Shown one piece after another: positions 11,261 to 24,196 of a DNA stretch of 64,000 nucleotides. The stretch is from Camarhynchus parvulus (taxonomy: Eukaryota; Chordata; Aves; Passeriformes; Thraupidae). Each line of letters starts with the position of its first letter. Within the stretch, counting starts at the first letter, position 1. The position numbers and the translations under genes are program-made. The notes under the pieces were generated by a model that did not search any database, had not been told where the DNA came from, and saw only the letters and a list, made by a program, of their open reading frames with translations. Location: positions 72,417,689-72,481,688 of the forward strand of contig NC_044571.1 of the NCBI RefSeq assembly GCF_901933205.1, read 5' to 3'.

Positions 11261-13075
11261 CCTTTGACATTTATCACTAGCACATGACAGCTTCACAAAC
11301 ATTAATGCATTTATCCCCATGTCATACACATGAGAGAGCATACAGTTAGTGTCAGAGATACGTGTTATTTGGCTGCTTGTTTTGGATGGCTACATTTGCA
11401 GGGATATAGCATTTATTTCTATACTTTATTTGGCAATCACCTCTGACATCAAATTTGTTTCCAGTTGAGAAGTCTTCACAGCATGAGGCTGGGTGCCCAG
11501 AAGGTGAAAAATACCTATTTCTCATTGCCTGTCCCAAAACTGAATTAAATGAGATTTAGCCTCACACAGGATCCATTGAAACAAGACAATGAGATAATCC
11601 AGTTGTTCAGGAGATATTCTTCTGTCCAAAGAACACACTTTTTCTTCATGAAACCAGGAGCCTCAGTCACAGTACTAGAAAAGGTAAATACAAGGAGTTA
11701 TACAATCAGCAGGCTACTTCACGTCTTCTCCCTACTCTGAACACTGTATACCTTGGGTACTGAAATAAGTAAGGAATGGCCTGTGGTTCAAACAGAATGT
11801 GATCTCTCACAGATAAAAGACTGTATCTTCCAGGAGTTTGAATTAAGTTTTCATAAGTAACCTGAGTTCAAGTGCTCTCTAGTTTTTGTATGTTTTAATG
11901 TCTGTATTCTTAAAACTTCCCAAATTACTTTTAAGAGTTAACTAATCCAAAAAAACAACCATCAGAAATTCTGTCTTGTTAAGGCAAATTTACATCCCTG
12001 GGGCTCATCCAAAAAGTTCAAAACTCACAAGTTTATAGAACAAATTCTGGTGACATAAGCCAATAGTAAATGAAAGCAGGAGAAAAATATAATTCCTGAA
12101 TTCTGTGAAGCTCAATCATTTGGGAGAGACAAGCTAAAATGTTAGGTTGTCTCTTTACCAGCTAACTCAGGAATCCTGGACCCTGAGCTGTGTTCAAAAG
12201 GACCACACATTCCCTTTTCTTCTGCATCACTACCTGCCCTGCAGCCTATGTCTGATTCTTCCATTTTCTCACGTCTTAACTTCCAGTTTGAAGATGCACA
12301 TCCTGGCACATTTGAGGCTTATATCCTAGTCTCCTATTGCTTTGAAGCGTTGTTCCAGCTCCCATTCTTTCCTAATCTCAGTAATCATTCAGTCCCTTTG
12401 AGCATATCTTCTCACATTTATGTAATCCAGCACCACTTCCCTACTCTCAGTTCTTGGCATTGTAGCAAGCTATTCAGGAGTAATGTCAGAGTTTGAACCT
12501 CAGACTGGAGCATATGTAATTAAGTATGTATGTATGTATGTATGTAATTAAGAATTTATCAATCACAAGCTAACTTGTGCAAACAGAGAATTTTCAAACT
12601 TACAGGAACATGAAAACATAAAAGCAGTCAAATCAAAGGTTTGCTTAGCCCAAGATCCCGTCTCTCACAGTGGCCAGTGGACATCTAGAGAACAGCAGAA
12701 GACAGCAGTACAGTGATACCTCCCAAATATTCTCTCCGCCTCCATCTTATCACTTTTTCAAATATAGGTCAGTGAATAGAAATCAGGAAACAACAGGTCG
12801 CTTATATTGCCGTGGATCATAGTTGTTAAATACACTGGTTTCAAGGTTTCTTTTGAACAAACAGGACATTTTTGTGGGTTTCTATGAGCTCTGCCCCATG
12901 GCTTTTGGTTAACATTTTGTCACATTTTAAAGATTTGAGATTTCAAGATGCCCAACCTTGATCATATTTTCAAAACAACCTACCCAGCCCAAAGTCACTG
13001 TTCTACTGGAGAACAGTTTACCCACTGGGGTAAGTGGCTTGTTTTTCTACTCAATTAGATACCAATTAATTACTA
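11261..13075. other. Intergenic with a short TATG microsatellite
   Basis: Nothing coding recognised. A (TATG)n run of about five to six units lies at about 12523-12546. Confidence 0.5.
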
Positions 13076-13077
13076 GA

Positions 13078-14040
13078 CACGGAATCATAGAATCATAGAA
13101 TCACAGAATCACAGAATAATAGAATATCTTGAGTTGGAAGGGACCCACAAGAATCATTGAGTCCAACTCATGGCCATTGTGGAAAATGGACTGACTGGCT
13201 GGTTATGTCAAAATAGAGAGATGCTGTGAGATAGTGGAGAATTGATGAGGCTGATTAGGCAAAACCACAAGCTGGACCACTCACTCATCTTGTGCCTGGG
13301 CTTGAGCAAGGCTTAACAACTGAATGTTGCCTGGGCTGAAGCAGAGGCCCCAGAGCCCAATGTTGTCTCAGTGAAGTGCAGAAGCACCCAGGTCTCTGTG
13401 CCAGCCCTCAGCCTCACTGCCCCTTCACTGTGCACAACAAGCCTTGGTTTAGATTTGTTCCTCTGAGGAGACATGATGGGAGTAAAGACCTGGTGAAGGT
13501 CAAAGGGCCACCACTGCTGCCTCAGCCCTGCGGAGGAGCACTCTGAGGTACCACACTTCTGTGCTTCCTATGTTTCAACTGTAAATTTTGTTCATACCTT
13601 CAGTCAAACAAAAGTTCTGCAAACTCAGTTTGACTAAAGGTAACCAGAGACCTTCTTTGTTCCCTTATTTGCATATTAAAACCACATTCTAATGGGTCAT
13701 AATTCAGAAATTAAGCTCAGCCACACCAAGCCTCTCTGACGACTAAGGATTAGTCAGAATGCAAGGGGGTTTATTTTCTGCCAAATTTCATATACTTACT
13801 GCAATAACTGCGCAGGACAACCCCAAGGATCACACCATGTGCCTGGAGCATTGTTCAAACAATTCCTGAACTGTGTCGGGCTTGGTGCTGTGACCACTTC
13901 CCTGGGGAGCCTGTTCCACTGCCCAACCATCATCGGGGTGAAGAACCTTTTCCTAATGTCTAACTCAAACCTCCCCTGACAAAGCTTCGTGCTATTCCCT
14001 TCATTTCTATCACTGGTCACCAGAGAGAAGAGATAGTCTC
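13078..14040 (-). mobile_element. CR1 LINE 3' region split by a nested insertion
   Basis: The left part (13078-13191) starts with the reversed CR1 octamer tail (AGAATCATAGAATCATAG and variants), then GAGTTGGAAGGGACCCACAA. The right part (13815-14040) continues the same element upstream: CAAGGATCACACCATGTGCC, GACCACTTCCCTGGGGAGCC, GTGAAGAACCTTTTCCTAAT. The two pieces are collinear in one CR1, separated by 623 bases of unrelated sequence. Confidence 0.88.
13192..13814 (+). mobile_element. Probable solo LTR inserted into a CR1
   Basis: This block interrupts a CR1. It begins TGACTGG and ends GCGCA, flanked by GGAC at 13188-13191 and 13815-13818. That fits an LTR with TG..CA ends and a 4-bp target duplication. 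Removing the block leaves a normal CR1 junction. A polyadenylation-like ATTAAA lies near 13675, suggesting + orientation. No internal retroviral gene is present. Exact ends are less certain than for the other LTRs here because the termini are not clearly inverted. Confidence 0.65.
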
Positions 14041-15072
14041 AGGAGGAGGTAGAACTTTGATGTAGCACATAAAAGAGGAAGCTTAAAACCACATAACCTA
14101 CAGGAGAAAGTTTCATCTGAACTTAAAATATCGTTTCTGAGAAATCCCTTTATAACAGTGTCAAATGCCACGGATTTTAACTCTCTGCAGTGTAGAGATC
14201 TTTAATGTAGTGGAAAAGTGGCAACGGATACATTTTACTGACTGAAAAAATTGAGTATGATGTCTAATTACATTGGTAAAACAGAATTAAAAGTGTGGAA
14301 CAAGTAAAACTGTGAACACACCTATGAGGAAAGACCCTAGGCTGGAAAGTGCTCTACTAAGACACTCTCAGCACACAAAATGTAAAATGGCTGGAGATAA
14401 TTAGTGGGAAATCCCTATTATGAAGAGCTATTCATCATGACTAGGGAACAGAAACCAGAAATTAATGTAATCATGTGTTTCATACAATCTGGGAATGGGA
14501 AAGAAATGAGTTTCAGAATTTTCTTACTATATACCTGATGGACTACTGATAATAGCAGCAAAATTTATGATGATATAATTTACAGAAATTCTTGCTTTAG
14601 CTTTTGTGGCGACCTAAATATAAGAGATGAGAAGTCACTTTCCACTGTATACAGAAGCAGCACATGTGATCCAGTAAGACATTTATAAAATTCAATTGGA
14701 GGTCTTCCTTGATTTTGACTGAGGGCCACTTTGTCAATGCTGCTATTCTGTAAGTACATGTCACTCTTATAAAATGATATAATCATTCAGTAAGAAAGTG
14801 CAAGGAACAAATTGACATTTAAATATTTCTACATGCAAACTCATCAGCTGGGAAGAAATTTTACCATCTTTAGAGTCCAGGTGCTCTGTTCTGGCCAATG
14901 CTAACTGGGTCACAGTGAAATATGATTCTTCAGCACAGTCTTGTAGGCAAGAGGCCCATTATAATCATTAAATGTATAAAGAATAACATATTAAGAGGTT
15001 GCAGGGAAATTATATTACAACTGTATTTGCCAAAATTATGGACTAGTGCTGAAGTGACCAGTGACAGTTTAG
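14041..15072. other. Intergenic, nothing recognised
   Basis: AT-rich sequence with no supported feature. Confidence 0.5.
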
Positions 15073-15077
15073 GGTAG

Positions 15078-15750
15078 TGTCTTGGTTTGGAAAGACAGGA
15101 GTCTGCTAAGGAAGGCAGGAACCCCCCCTGAAATTGAGAATGTAAACCCTCCCCACCCCTCTGAATTGCTATAATTTTAAATTAAAGGGCTCTCAGGCAA
15201 AGATATGGGAGCAGGAAATAACAGTTCTTTAATAGGGAAGAAATAAAAAGAATAAAATAAACAATGCAGTCCACTGGAACAACACTGACAGAGTCAGAAC
15301 CCAACCTGACACCCTGTTGGTCAGGGTGTTGGTGGCAGTCCGATTGAAAATGTGGCTGTAGTCCTCTGAAGTATCAGGTGTGGTTCTGTTGGAGCAAGGA
15401 GGTTCTGTAGAGAAGGATGTAGTCTTCCTCTGAAGATCCAGGAGGAAAAGACAGCTGCTGTTCCTCTGGGGAATCTAGTGGAGAAAAGCCGACTTGCAAT
15501 TTCTGAATCTCAGAGTATATGGGGTAGCAGTGCTTGGCTCCTCCCTCTGGGCGGAGCATCTCACAATGGGATGTTACAGTTCTTATCAGTCATGCACCGA
15601 TATTCAATAGTCTGTTATCAGCGGAGGTCCCCTCCGAAGGAAGGTGTGAATGTGGTCACTCAAAGAGAGAGATGAGGCAAACTGCTCACTTGACAAGGTA
15701 ATCAGCCATACAGATGGTAATGGAAAACATCTTACATGCAATCTTCAACA
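15078..15750 (-). mobile_element. Solo LTR (passerine ERV type)
   Basis: Starts TGTCTTGGTTTGG and ends TTCAACA, with a perfect 5-bp direct repeat GGTAG on each side (15073-15077 and 15751-15755). The internal text (TTTGGAAAGACAGG at the left end, TTGGCTCCTCCCTCTGGGCG near 15536) resembles a common zebra-finch-lineage LTR that I recognise by memory only. The reversed polyadenylation-like motif near the left end indicates minus orientation. There is no gag, pol or env, so this is a recombination-derived solo LTR. Confidence 0.85.
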
Positions 15751-15755
15751 GGTAG

Positions 15756-18569
15756 TTGGTTTAGTAATTGTGTTAACACCCAACTTTTGGATGTCATTAA
15801 GCCAATCTGTAGTGACAGACATCATTGTAGTGAGAAGCTCAGGTGATTTTAGCTTTGTATGAATCCTAACTTTACTTAACATTTCCCCCATGGGAAACTT
15901 ACATTTGGTAGAACCAGAGCACCTTGCTCCTTGCTTATGTGGAGAAGGATAGAACAACTGAAAGAAATGTGGAGGTTAGATAGAATAACAACAACAAAAA
16001 TGACACAGGCTGCACTGGAACTACTTACCAAGCCTTGTAATGGATTCTTCATCACTACAAATATTTTAATTATTTTTTCCCCTAAAAGTTGTACTATAAC
16101 TCACATAGGAAATAATCCTGAGAAAGGCTTTCATTCTATGTTGTTTAGGCACCCAAAGGTCTATTCTGGAATCAATCAGCAGAGGAGAGACAACAGCCCT
16201 TCCTGGCCTTCTGTCAGTAAAGCCAACTTGGATATCCTTTTTTTTTTCTCAATAATAGGGCCCAGGCAGTTTAGCTAGAATTAAGAAGACAAATGGAAAA
16301 ATGTCCTGTGACACTTAAAATACGTGAGGTCTAATCAGTTCTTCAGAGGAAGACTGATGAGTATCATGTTACTGTTTATTTAGATGTGATTATCATAAGT
16401 AGAATGCACCTCAAAGAACAGTAGAAAAATTCAGAATGTAGAACTGCTAAAGAAGACTTACTATCACTTTATTATAAAAGAAAAAATAATTTTTGTATAT
16501 TCCTCAGAATATATATCTTGTTATTTCTTTGGAAATAAGTGGGATTGTGATTCTTCTGGAGGAAACAAATCAACACCCAAAGTTGTTGGGAAACTGACTG
16601 TATAAGGTACTGAATTTTCCTCTAAGCAGTTTTGTGTTGCTGGTTTTGTTGTTTGTAGCAATTGCTAATTTTGGAGAGCTTTTCAAGCATAATTAAATTC
16701 TAAGAGAAAGATAGTAGGAAAAAACTTGTGGTTTATTTATAAATATCAGTTAATAACTGTTGACCAGTTATTTCTCCTGAACTTAGTTGCATTTCTTAAT
16801 TCTAATTTTCCTCCAACAACAAACAGCAAAGGGCTTAATTTACTTTACAGTTGCCTAGATGCAAGTTCAGTTAGATATTTTAAATTAGTAATTACATTGT
16901 TGTCAATGTCTATGTTTGCTAGACAAAATAATCAGATTCAGACATTTTTGTGTGGATTAATGGGTGCATTAAGAATTCAATGCAGTTCTGTATCAAGTCT
17001 GTCACTGCTGTGAATATCATAATCACAGTAAATGTATAAATCCAATGTGATGCTTTCAGAATTAAAATGAAACTTTTTTACTAGAGCTAGAAGCAGAGAG
17101 GTAAACAGGAATTGGTATAACACAAATGAAAATGTCAAAATCTTAATTTGTTTATTGTAAGGTGTGCACTTTTGTAATAAACATTTCTTAGTGTATGGAA
17201 TGGAATTTCAAAGTAGTTTAATTTTCTTTCTCTCACTGATTCAGAGATGGGTTCAGAAGCTTCACAGAATTCCTACCCCTCCCAATTCCTCAGTTCTAAA
17301 AACTCTAAAGGAGGTGTTTCTCAGGCATTGATCACTTTTAAATTTCAGACTAAATGTGATTCATGTAAAAAAAAACAGAGAGAAACTACAGCATTTCCCT
17401 CTTTTAGTGTTTTCACTTTCCAATTGTCACTTAGAAGCTGGTGTACTGATTATTCCCAGTTATATACCAGTTGAGGTAGCAATTTTCTTGTGTGTTTAGC
17501 AGCATGATTATTCTTCTTTGCTATAAAATGAAGGAATTACATACTATTTGATAATGACTAATTGTGAAATATTCAACCTTGTTCATAATTGACAAAAATA
17601 AGAGGAAAAAGGGAATTAGCTAACCTTTTAGAAAAGATCACTATGAAATTTTCTGCATAGCACAGGATTTTTAAATGCAGGAATGGAATATTGTTAATCC
17701 AGTGTATTTTGTATTGTAGAGAAAGAAACATAAAAGTTAAGTGCTTGGACAGTACTAATTTTATATGCAAGGTTAATAATACTGTCTTGAGATTAACCTT
17801 CTTTCCAAAAAATACTCGATGTCTTTTCCTTACTAGCTGATGGCAAGATTTATTCCAAGATGAGTCTAACCAAAGTCAATGTATACTGAAAGCAGAATTT
17901 TGAAATTAAAACACTTAAAATCATATATATATTAATAGCTGAAAATATTTCCACCTACTATTTCTTAACAAGCAGTAGAACATGCAAACGGGCCACAGCA
18001 AAACCCACAGGTTTTCACTGTAAGTAAAGAAGACACTGAACACAGGAAGACAGAACTGTCAAAGGATGTAACACATTAAGTAGTCAGTCAAGTGTATGTC
18101 CACTCACAAGGCTAAAAAGAACCAAAGAAAGTTCTAGTGCATGCAGAGGCGTGAATTGGTCACAAACGAGTGGCACTAATGGAGTGGCAGGGAAACAATA
18201 CCAGAGCAGAAAGCAGATCTCAAGAATACCAGTAAGTGCTCAAGAACAAAAGCCAGGAGCATGATTACAACTTAAAGGCAAAGAGCAGCAAAGAATTACA
18301 GTGCTCATTAAATGTATGGGGTGGATCTCTTGCAAAAACAGAGAAAAAGCTCTAGGATCAGCTTCTAACTTGGCCACTTGTCAGGAATTGATGTGATTAG
18401 CTGCAGAGCTGTTAGCCCAGAAAGCAACTTCCAGAGCAGTCTGACTGGGGGACACAACAGGATGTGAGCCTTAACACCTCAATGTTACTTGGATTTCTCA
18501 GTATCACAAGTGAGGAACAGCTCCTCTCAGCTCTGCAATGTGCTTCACAGCTGAGCATGGTTTTAGAGG
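15756..18569. other. Intergenic, nothing recognised
   Basis: Long AT-rich stretch with short open frames only and no nameable repeat. Confidence 0.5.
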
Positions 18570-18619
18570 GAACAGAGTAAAGAATTTAAAACTGAAGTGG
18601 AAATGCTCCTGTGGACTTG

Positions 18620-18842
18620 TGATAATATTTCCACTTGAATTTGAGGAAGAACCTTTTTACTGTGCAGGTGGCCAAGCCCTGGAACAGATTGCCCAGAGTA
18701 GTTATGGAGTCTCCCTCACTGCAGATATTCAGGAACAGTCCTGTGCTATGTGCTCTAGGATGACCCTGCTTGAGCACAGAGTTTGCATCAGATGACCTAC
18801 TGCGGTTCCTTTCAACCTTACCTATTTTGTGGTTCTGTGAAT
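18620..18842 (+). mobile_element. CR1 LINE 3' end
   Basis: Clear CR1 3' terminus: TTGAATTTGAGGAAGAACC, GGAACAGATTGCCCAGAG, GAGTCTCCCTCACTGCAG, GATGACCCTGCTTGAGCA, and a tail of TTTTGTGGTTCTGTGAAT type. It is 5'-truncated. Confidence 0.92.
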
Positions 18843-19177
18843 ACCATTTAAAAGGTTAATTCCACAATGAAAAACTTTTAGACATTTTAGACATGGTTTT
18901 AGACATTTTGACTATATAGAATGATTTGCTAAAATTCATTTCTGGGAGTTTTAGTCATTGGAGCAGCTCCATTACTTAACACTGGGTCAGAACAGCTACA
19001 TTCAAGTGAAACGTTAAACAGTAGAGAATAAGTGAGTTGATCTCAATGGACCAAAATTTTCAGTTGTCATTACATTTTTATAATCTGAAATGATCCTTTA
19101 ATATCATAGTACATATTTGCATATAACTTGTCATCCTCCTCTAGAGACAAGGAAAGTAATATTTTTTAATATCTTAG

Positions 19178-19945
19178 TGTTATAAATGATCAAATCTGTA
19201 ACCAATTTATAAAAAATCGACAAAGATTTATTAAGTCAATTAACAAAAAATAGAATTTTCGATTAAAAAAACAAGAAATCAACCACAGCCAAGACAGCAT
19301 CTGCCCTGGACACAGATGCTGGGTGCCCTTGGGTTCCTGCTGACAGAGTGACAGCGTTCCCCCGAAGGTACACACTGAGTGCTCCCAGGAGCCAGCTTAT
19401 ATACAGTTTATTCTGCCTGAGGCAGAGATGACCACATATTTCTTTGTGTCCCTTTACATGTAAAGTTGGATCCATACATGTGTAGAAGCAGACAAAGGTG
19501 AAGTCTGAACTCAGACGAATGTCTGAGTACCCAGGCAGAAGATGTATTCACATGGAATAGGTGATACCAGCTCCTGAGTGCCATAGACTTAATCCTTTCC
19601 AGGTGCATGGTCTTGTGAGCTTCTTCAGGACATTCCATTCCGGGAAGGTCCAGATGATATCTTCTCTTGCATGGTGCCACAGGAAACCCTCTCTGATGGC
19701 CCAAGCCGGTCTCATTCATACGGTAACTGATCTGGTATTGTCCTGGCACAGTCCGGGAAGTGGTTACAATATGCATAACTCTGTCCTTAGCCAGAGAGAC
19801 TCCAGGTGTCCGGGAATTCGTTCCAATGTGAATAGAATGCTGTTCCCGGCCAGAGCAGATACAAGCATAGGGTTTGGTTTCTTTTAATATTTTATACATA
19901 CTTATTTCTATTTCTACAGCATGAATTAACCTCCTATATATAACA
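19178..19945 (-). mobile_element. Solo LTR with inverted TGTTATA/TATAACA ends
   Basis: A 768-bp block bounded by perfect inverted termini TGTTATA and TATAACA, flanked by TTAG on both sides (19174-19177 and 19946-19949). On the minus strand it carries a TATA-like GTATATAAGC near 19395 and AATAAA near 19227, about 45 bases from its 3' end, as expected for an LTR. The 163-codon minus-strand frame 19408-19899 lies inside it and is not a host gene. Confidence 0.82.
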
Positions 19946-19949
19946 TTAG

Positions 19950-21539
19950 GATGATATTGAACACTTTCATATTTGAACTCTTACCTGTGCAGAACAAATC
20001 CATGTTTACATGGATAAGATGTTCTGAGAACTGGAAAAGTGTCACCAGCATGGGTATGGAAAGCAACTTATGTCACCAGAGGTAACATCTACAAATTTTA
20101 ATATCCAGCGCTGGAGACAGCTCCTTTGTTGAGTGACAGCTGCATGCAGATGGGCTCTTTTACCCACCATCACAAAAAGTGTTCACCTTAGCAAGGGTGG
20201 GTATGTGAGGCTGGGTGGGAAGCTTGGGAGGGGTTCAACATGGTTGTACCCTTCTTTGTAATTGAAAAGAAGGGATACCTGTAATGGCAAGTGTCCCATT
20301 AGAAAAACAAATGTTTTCAAAGTTTTGATGATAAAGAGATAAAAAGTAATGACCAGCAGAGTAATGAACTTCTCACATTTTTATCAGTTATGGCAGGTGA
20401 GATTATCAAGATACACAATAGAAGTGGCTCATCTGTTGTGTGTGGCACAGACAGAAACCTGTGAATCCTATGGAAACAAAGAGATGCAACATGAAATCAA
20501 AATATAATAGTGCTGGCTATGATGTTATTATATTGAGAAATAGGACTTACTTCAGTGAACAACTTACTCCATCTTTATTTGCTTAAAATTACAGTTCAGA
20601 ATATACCAAAGATAGTGTAAAGTACCAAAACATTTATTCCTGGCAAACTTACTACTCTGGGTAGTAAAAATGACAGTCATTACAGAGGTAGTGTAGTATC
20701 TTCTGCAAATATAAATTACAAAGTCAAGGAGAATGGCATCAGCAAGAAGTATAAAAGAAACTGTCTGGCACCTTTGGGAACGGCTAATTACTCTGCAGCA
20801 GTCTGTGCACACTGAGTGATCAGAAGGGGTCAGCATGTGACAGTATGCCATACCAGCTCTGTTTAGAACATCAGACAAATATTCTGGCACTTTCCAGATA
20901 CTGATCAGAGGATGAATAATTAATTCCATTTCAACTACTGTGCTGTATCTTTAGGTGCAAAAGGTCTAAAATAATCTTTATTCTATGCAATGAACTGTAA
21001 GTTGTTAAAGTAATAAGGCCCACAAAGAAGAATTCCCTGATCAGACAATAAGTTACAGTGTCTCAGTTCACATATGAATGGTTCCAGCTGCTTTTTGAGG
21101 AGGTGGTATCAAAATGACATATCAGCCTCTTATCCTCCTGCCATGAATGGTTTAGTGAAATGATTCATTCATCTGTTTGAGAAGGCAATCTGTGCTCCAT
21201 TCCTGCATTGTATTAAGCTAGCTAGCTCAAGCTAGTTACCAACACAATAATCTTCTGTCTGTAGAAAGGCACTCTGGCACTACCCTTTGTAGGACTTAAT
21301 TTAAGACCTCCAACCAGGATGTTCTAATCCCTAATGTGCAGAAGGATACTGAAAATAAATATTATGACTGAATTACAGTTACAGTAGTTACAGCTAAAAA
21401 ACATCAGAACTTTCATGTTACCAAAAAAAAAAAAAAAATTGGAAGCATTTGGAAAGGTGGAATAATTAGGACAGACAGTGATCCCATCCTCTGGTTCACT
21501 AAGCTGAAATCTCATAGAACTAATTAAGTTGTGAAGAAG
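19950..21539. other. Intergenic, nothing recognised
   Basis: AT-rich. An A15 run lies near 21424. No supported gene. Confidence 0.5.
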
Positions 21540-23340
21540 ACTGGAATGTTAAGGCTGAAAGAGATCTCTCAGGGTCTCCCATTGCTTTGGCCCAATGCAA
21601 AATGAATTCTATCTTTATCATTCCCAAACTGCTCTGTAAAACTTTAGTTAGCTTGGTTTTAAACAACCTGTACATCCTCATGAGTTTTATTCCAACACTT
21701 CAACACCTGCAACATTCAAAAGTTTTTTTGCTAACATCCAGTTGGAATATTTATTGCCTTTTCAGAACAAATATAAACAGACTATATTTCTAATTTCTTT
21801 CAGTCCTTACTTTCTACAACTCTTGTCATTCTTTTGGGTTTCTCTGGACTCTTGCTAGTTGATACATGACCTTGTTCAGAGCCTTAAATTGAACATGACA
21901 TTGCATTAGATGACATATATATGTGTCAGAGCCATATGTATGTGTCTATTTTCCTGTGTCAAGTAGATTGTACTGCTGTGCATCCACTCCACTATTGCTG
22001 GGATGTTTGTAACACCACTTTATGTTGGCAGTACACCGGGAGTCCCACATCTTTCTTTGCAGAACAGTCATCTGAGCACTTTATTGTTCTCCATCCTATA
22101 TTTTATTATTTTTGCCCAAAGGTAGCATCTTTCTTCTGTTGTGTGGAGTTTTATCCTTTTTTTTTCCCCTTCAGATGATTTCTCTGATTTAGTTTTTTGA
22201 ATACTAATTCTGACTAAACACAGCTAAAATCTCTCCCATTTTTGTGCAAAGTTAAAGTTTCTATTTAACTACTCAGATACCTTTTGAAATAGGGAAGAAT
22301 ACTGAACCCTGACCTTCCAGGACTCCAGTCAATACACTGTCCAAACAGTCAATAAAAACTCTATTAGTACAGTTTTGCATTACAGTAGTTTCATCCAGGG
22401 CATCTTTCTCCAGGTTATTTATTGGGCTCTCACATACAGGAATATCAAACCCATTACTTAAAAAGATCAACCAGTTCTTCATCTGTAAAACCAATTAATC
22501 TGATGCAGAGAACAATTAAACTAGCTTGCTATGATTTGTTTTATGCTGTCTATAACTTTTGTTCCTTCTGATTCTTACAAGTCATTTGTTCCAGCATTTT
22601 ACAGGAAAGGACTGATTGGTTTATTATTTTGTGATTTATCTTTCCCCATTTTAAATGTTTTCCCTTTTCTAATCTCTTGATACTTTTTAGAATTTGTCAA
22701 AGCTAGGTACTAACTACTTCACCCATATACCAGACAGAGGTTTCTTAGGTTCAGACACTTTGAGAGTTCACAATTCAAAGTATTTTCAAGTCTGCTTGTG
22801 CTTATTCTTGCCTGAATACTTAAACCTTTAGCTGTGGGTCTTGTGCTACCATCTGATTGCAACTGACCTTGATGGTAAAAGCTGATGCAAAAAAAGGCAT
22901 TAAACTATTAGGTCTGTTATTAACTTCCTTGTGTATTGGTCAGTGGGCTGATTATTTTCTTAGCATTATATTGCCAATGTATTTAAATATTTTTGTGGGT
23001 CTTGGTCTCTCTGATTTTTGTACCTTTATATTTATGCTATATATTTTTATTTCTTCCTTGGTAATTTGACCTATTTTGCACTTTATCTGTGTTTCCTTGT
23101 TGTTTAAGAACTCATGGTTTAACCAGGTTGGTCTCTTTGTGCATTTACTGTCTCTCCTACACAATGAAACAGTTCACATTTGTGTACATACATTATTGAG
23201 GACTTGGTATCTCGCGCCCAGTTTCTGCCTGCTTTAACTTCCCAAAAATCTGGAATTCCTATTTGCTATTCCCTCCTTCCTAGGCGTCCCCCTAACTTCA
23301 CATTTTCAATCAGTTCCTCAGATGGTTAAAAATATAATGT
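21540..23340 (-). mobile_element. Large old CR1-type LINE copy (about 1.8 kb)
   Basis: The reversed CR1 body is recognisable in order: GGCTGAAAGAGATCTCTC at the 3' end, then text about 22300-22500, then AAAGCTGATGCAAAAAAAGG, TTCTTCCTTGGTAATTTGAC and TTTAACCAGGTTGGTCTCTT. These follow the ancient amniote CR1 consensus as I remember it. It is heavily mutated, with no coding capacity. Both ends are approximate, and it may continue toward 23700. Confidence 0.68.
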
Positions 23341-23752
23341 AGAAGATTCCATCAAGGTGCTTTCTCCTGCTGCATTAAAAATGTTTCTCAGACTGGACAG
23401 TCTGTGTCCCATTGTGTTATTTTCCCAACAAATAACAAGTCCAATTAATAATCTACATTATTATCAAATAGTGGCTCTTAACCTCTTGTCTACATGACCA
23501 CAATTAGTTACAACTTTTGGTTTGCTTGTCTGTGATAGGTTCCCACAGTGATAACACCCATAATTCCTTTTTTCTTTGTCCAGAGATCTTCAGCATGAAA
23601 TGTTCCTCTACCATCTGCAGCTCATAGCAAAGATAAGTCTTTGCTTATTTAATTATCTGTTATAGATGGATAATGAGATGATTGGCTCCTGCAATTAAAA
23701 GATGACTTGTGTGAATATTAATAAAAGCTTTAGTGATGTACAGTTATGTTAT

Positions 23753-24196
23753 TGTAGTTTAGATGTCCTCTGTTCTCCCCATGGTTCCCTTTTCCCCCTG
23801 TATTGTTGCCATCAGACAGCCTGGGTTGTCTAGAACAGGTAAAAAGAATGGGTGCCCGCGCCCCTTGCATGGGGCAGTTGGAAATGGAAAAGCTTGTGGC
23901 TTTGCGGGTGTGGCATGGCAACATCTGAGTCCAATCAAGTTACAAGAAAATGGTTTCTGCCAATAAATGGCAAAGGAGAGCTGACTGACAGACTTCGGGA
24001 GGGGCCAGGGCTGGCTGATGCAACCCCCAGGGGTATAAAAGACTGAGCATCCATCTTGACGATGAACTGGTTGTGTGTTATGCGCGAGGGTAAGTTTCCA
24101 GTGCTGCAGCTTTTTCCTTATATGGTCCTTTGTTGTATTTTTGTTAAGGTTTAATAAACCTTTTTAAATTTTTTAAGTGAGCAGTTGTTGCTCACA
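23753..24196 (+). mobile_element. Solo LTR with TATA box and polyadenylation signal
   Basis: Begins TGTAGTTTAGATG and ends GCTCACA, flanked by TTAT on both sides (23749-23752 and 24197-24200). On the + strand it has a textbook TATA box (GGTATAAAAGACTGAG, near 24031) and AATAAA near 24153, in the right order for U3-R-U5. The 444-bp length, the ends and the repeats agree. The GC-rich short open frames inside it are not genes. The promoter looks intact, so it could still start transcription rightward. Confidence 0.85.

Noticed and set aside
13796..14020. 74-codon minus-strand frame ending in LPREVV-type sequence
   Set aside because: It is the CR1 ORF2 C-terminus, not a gene.
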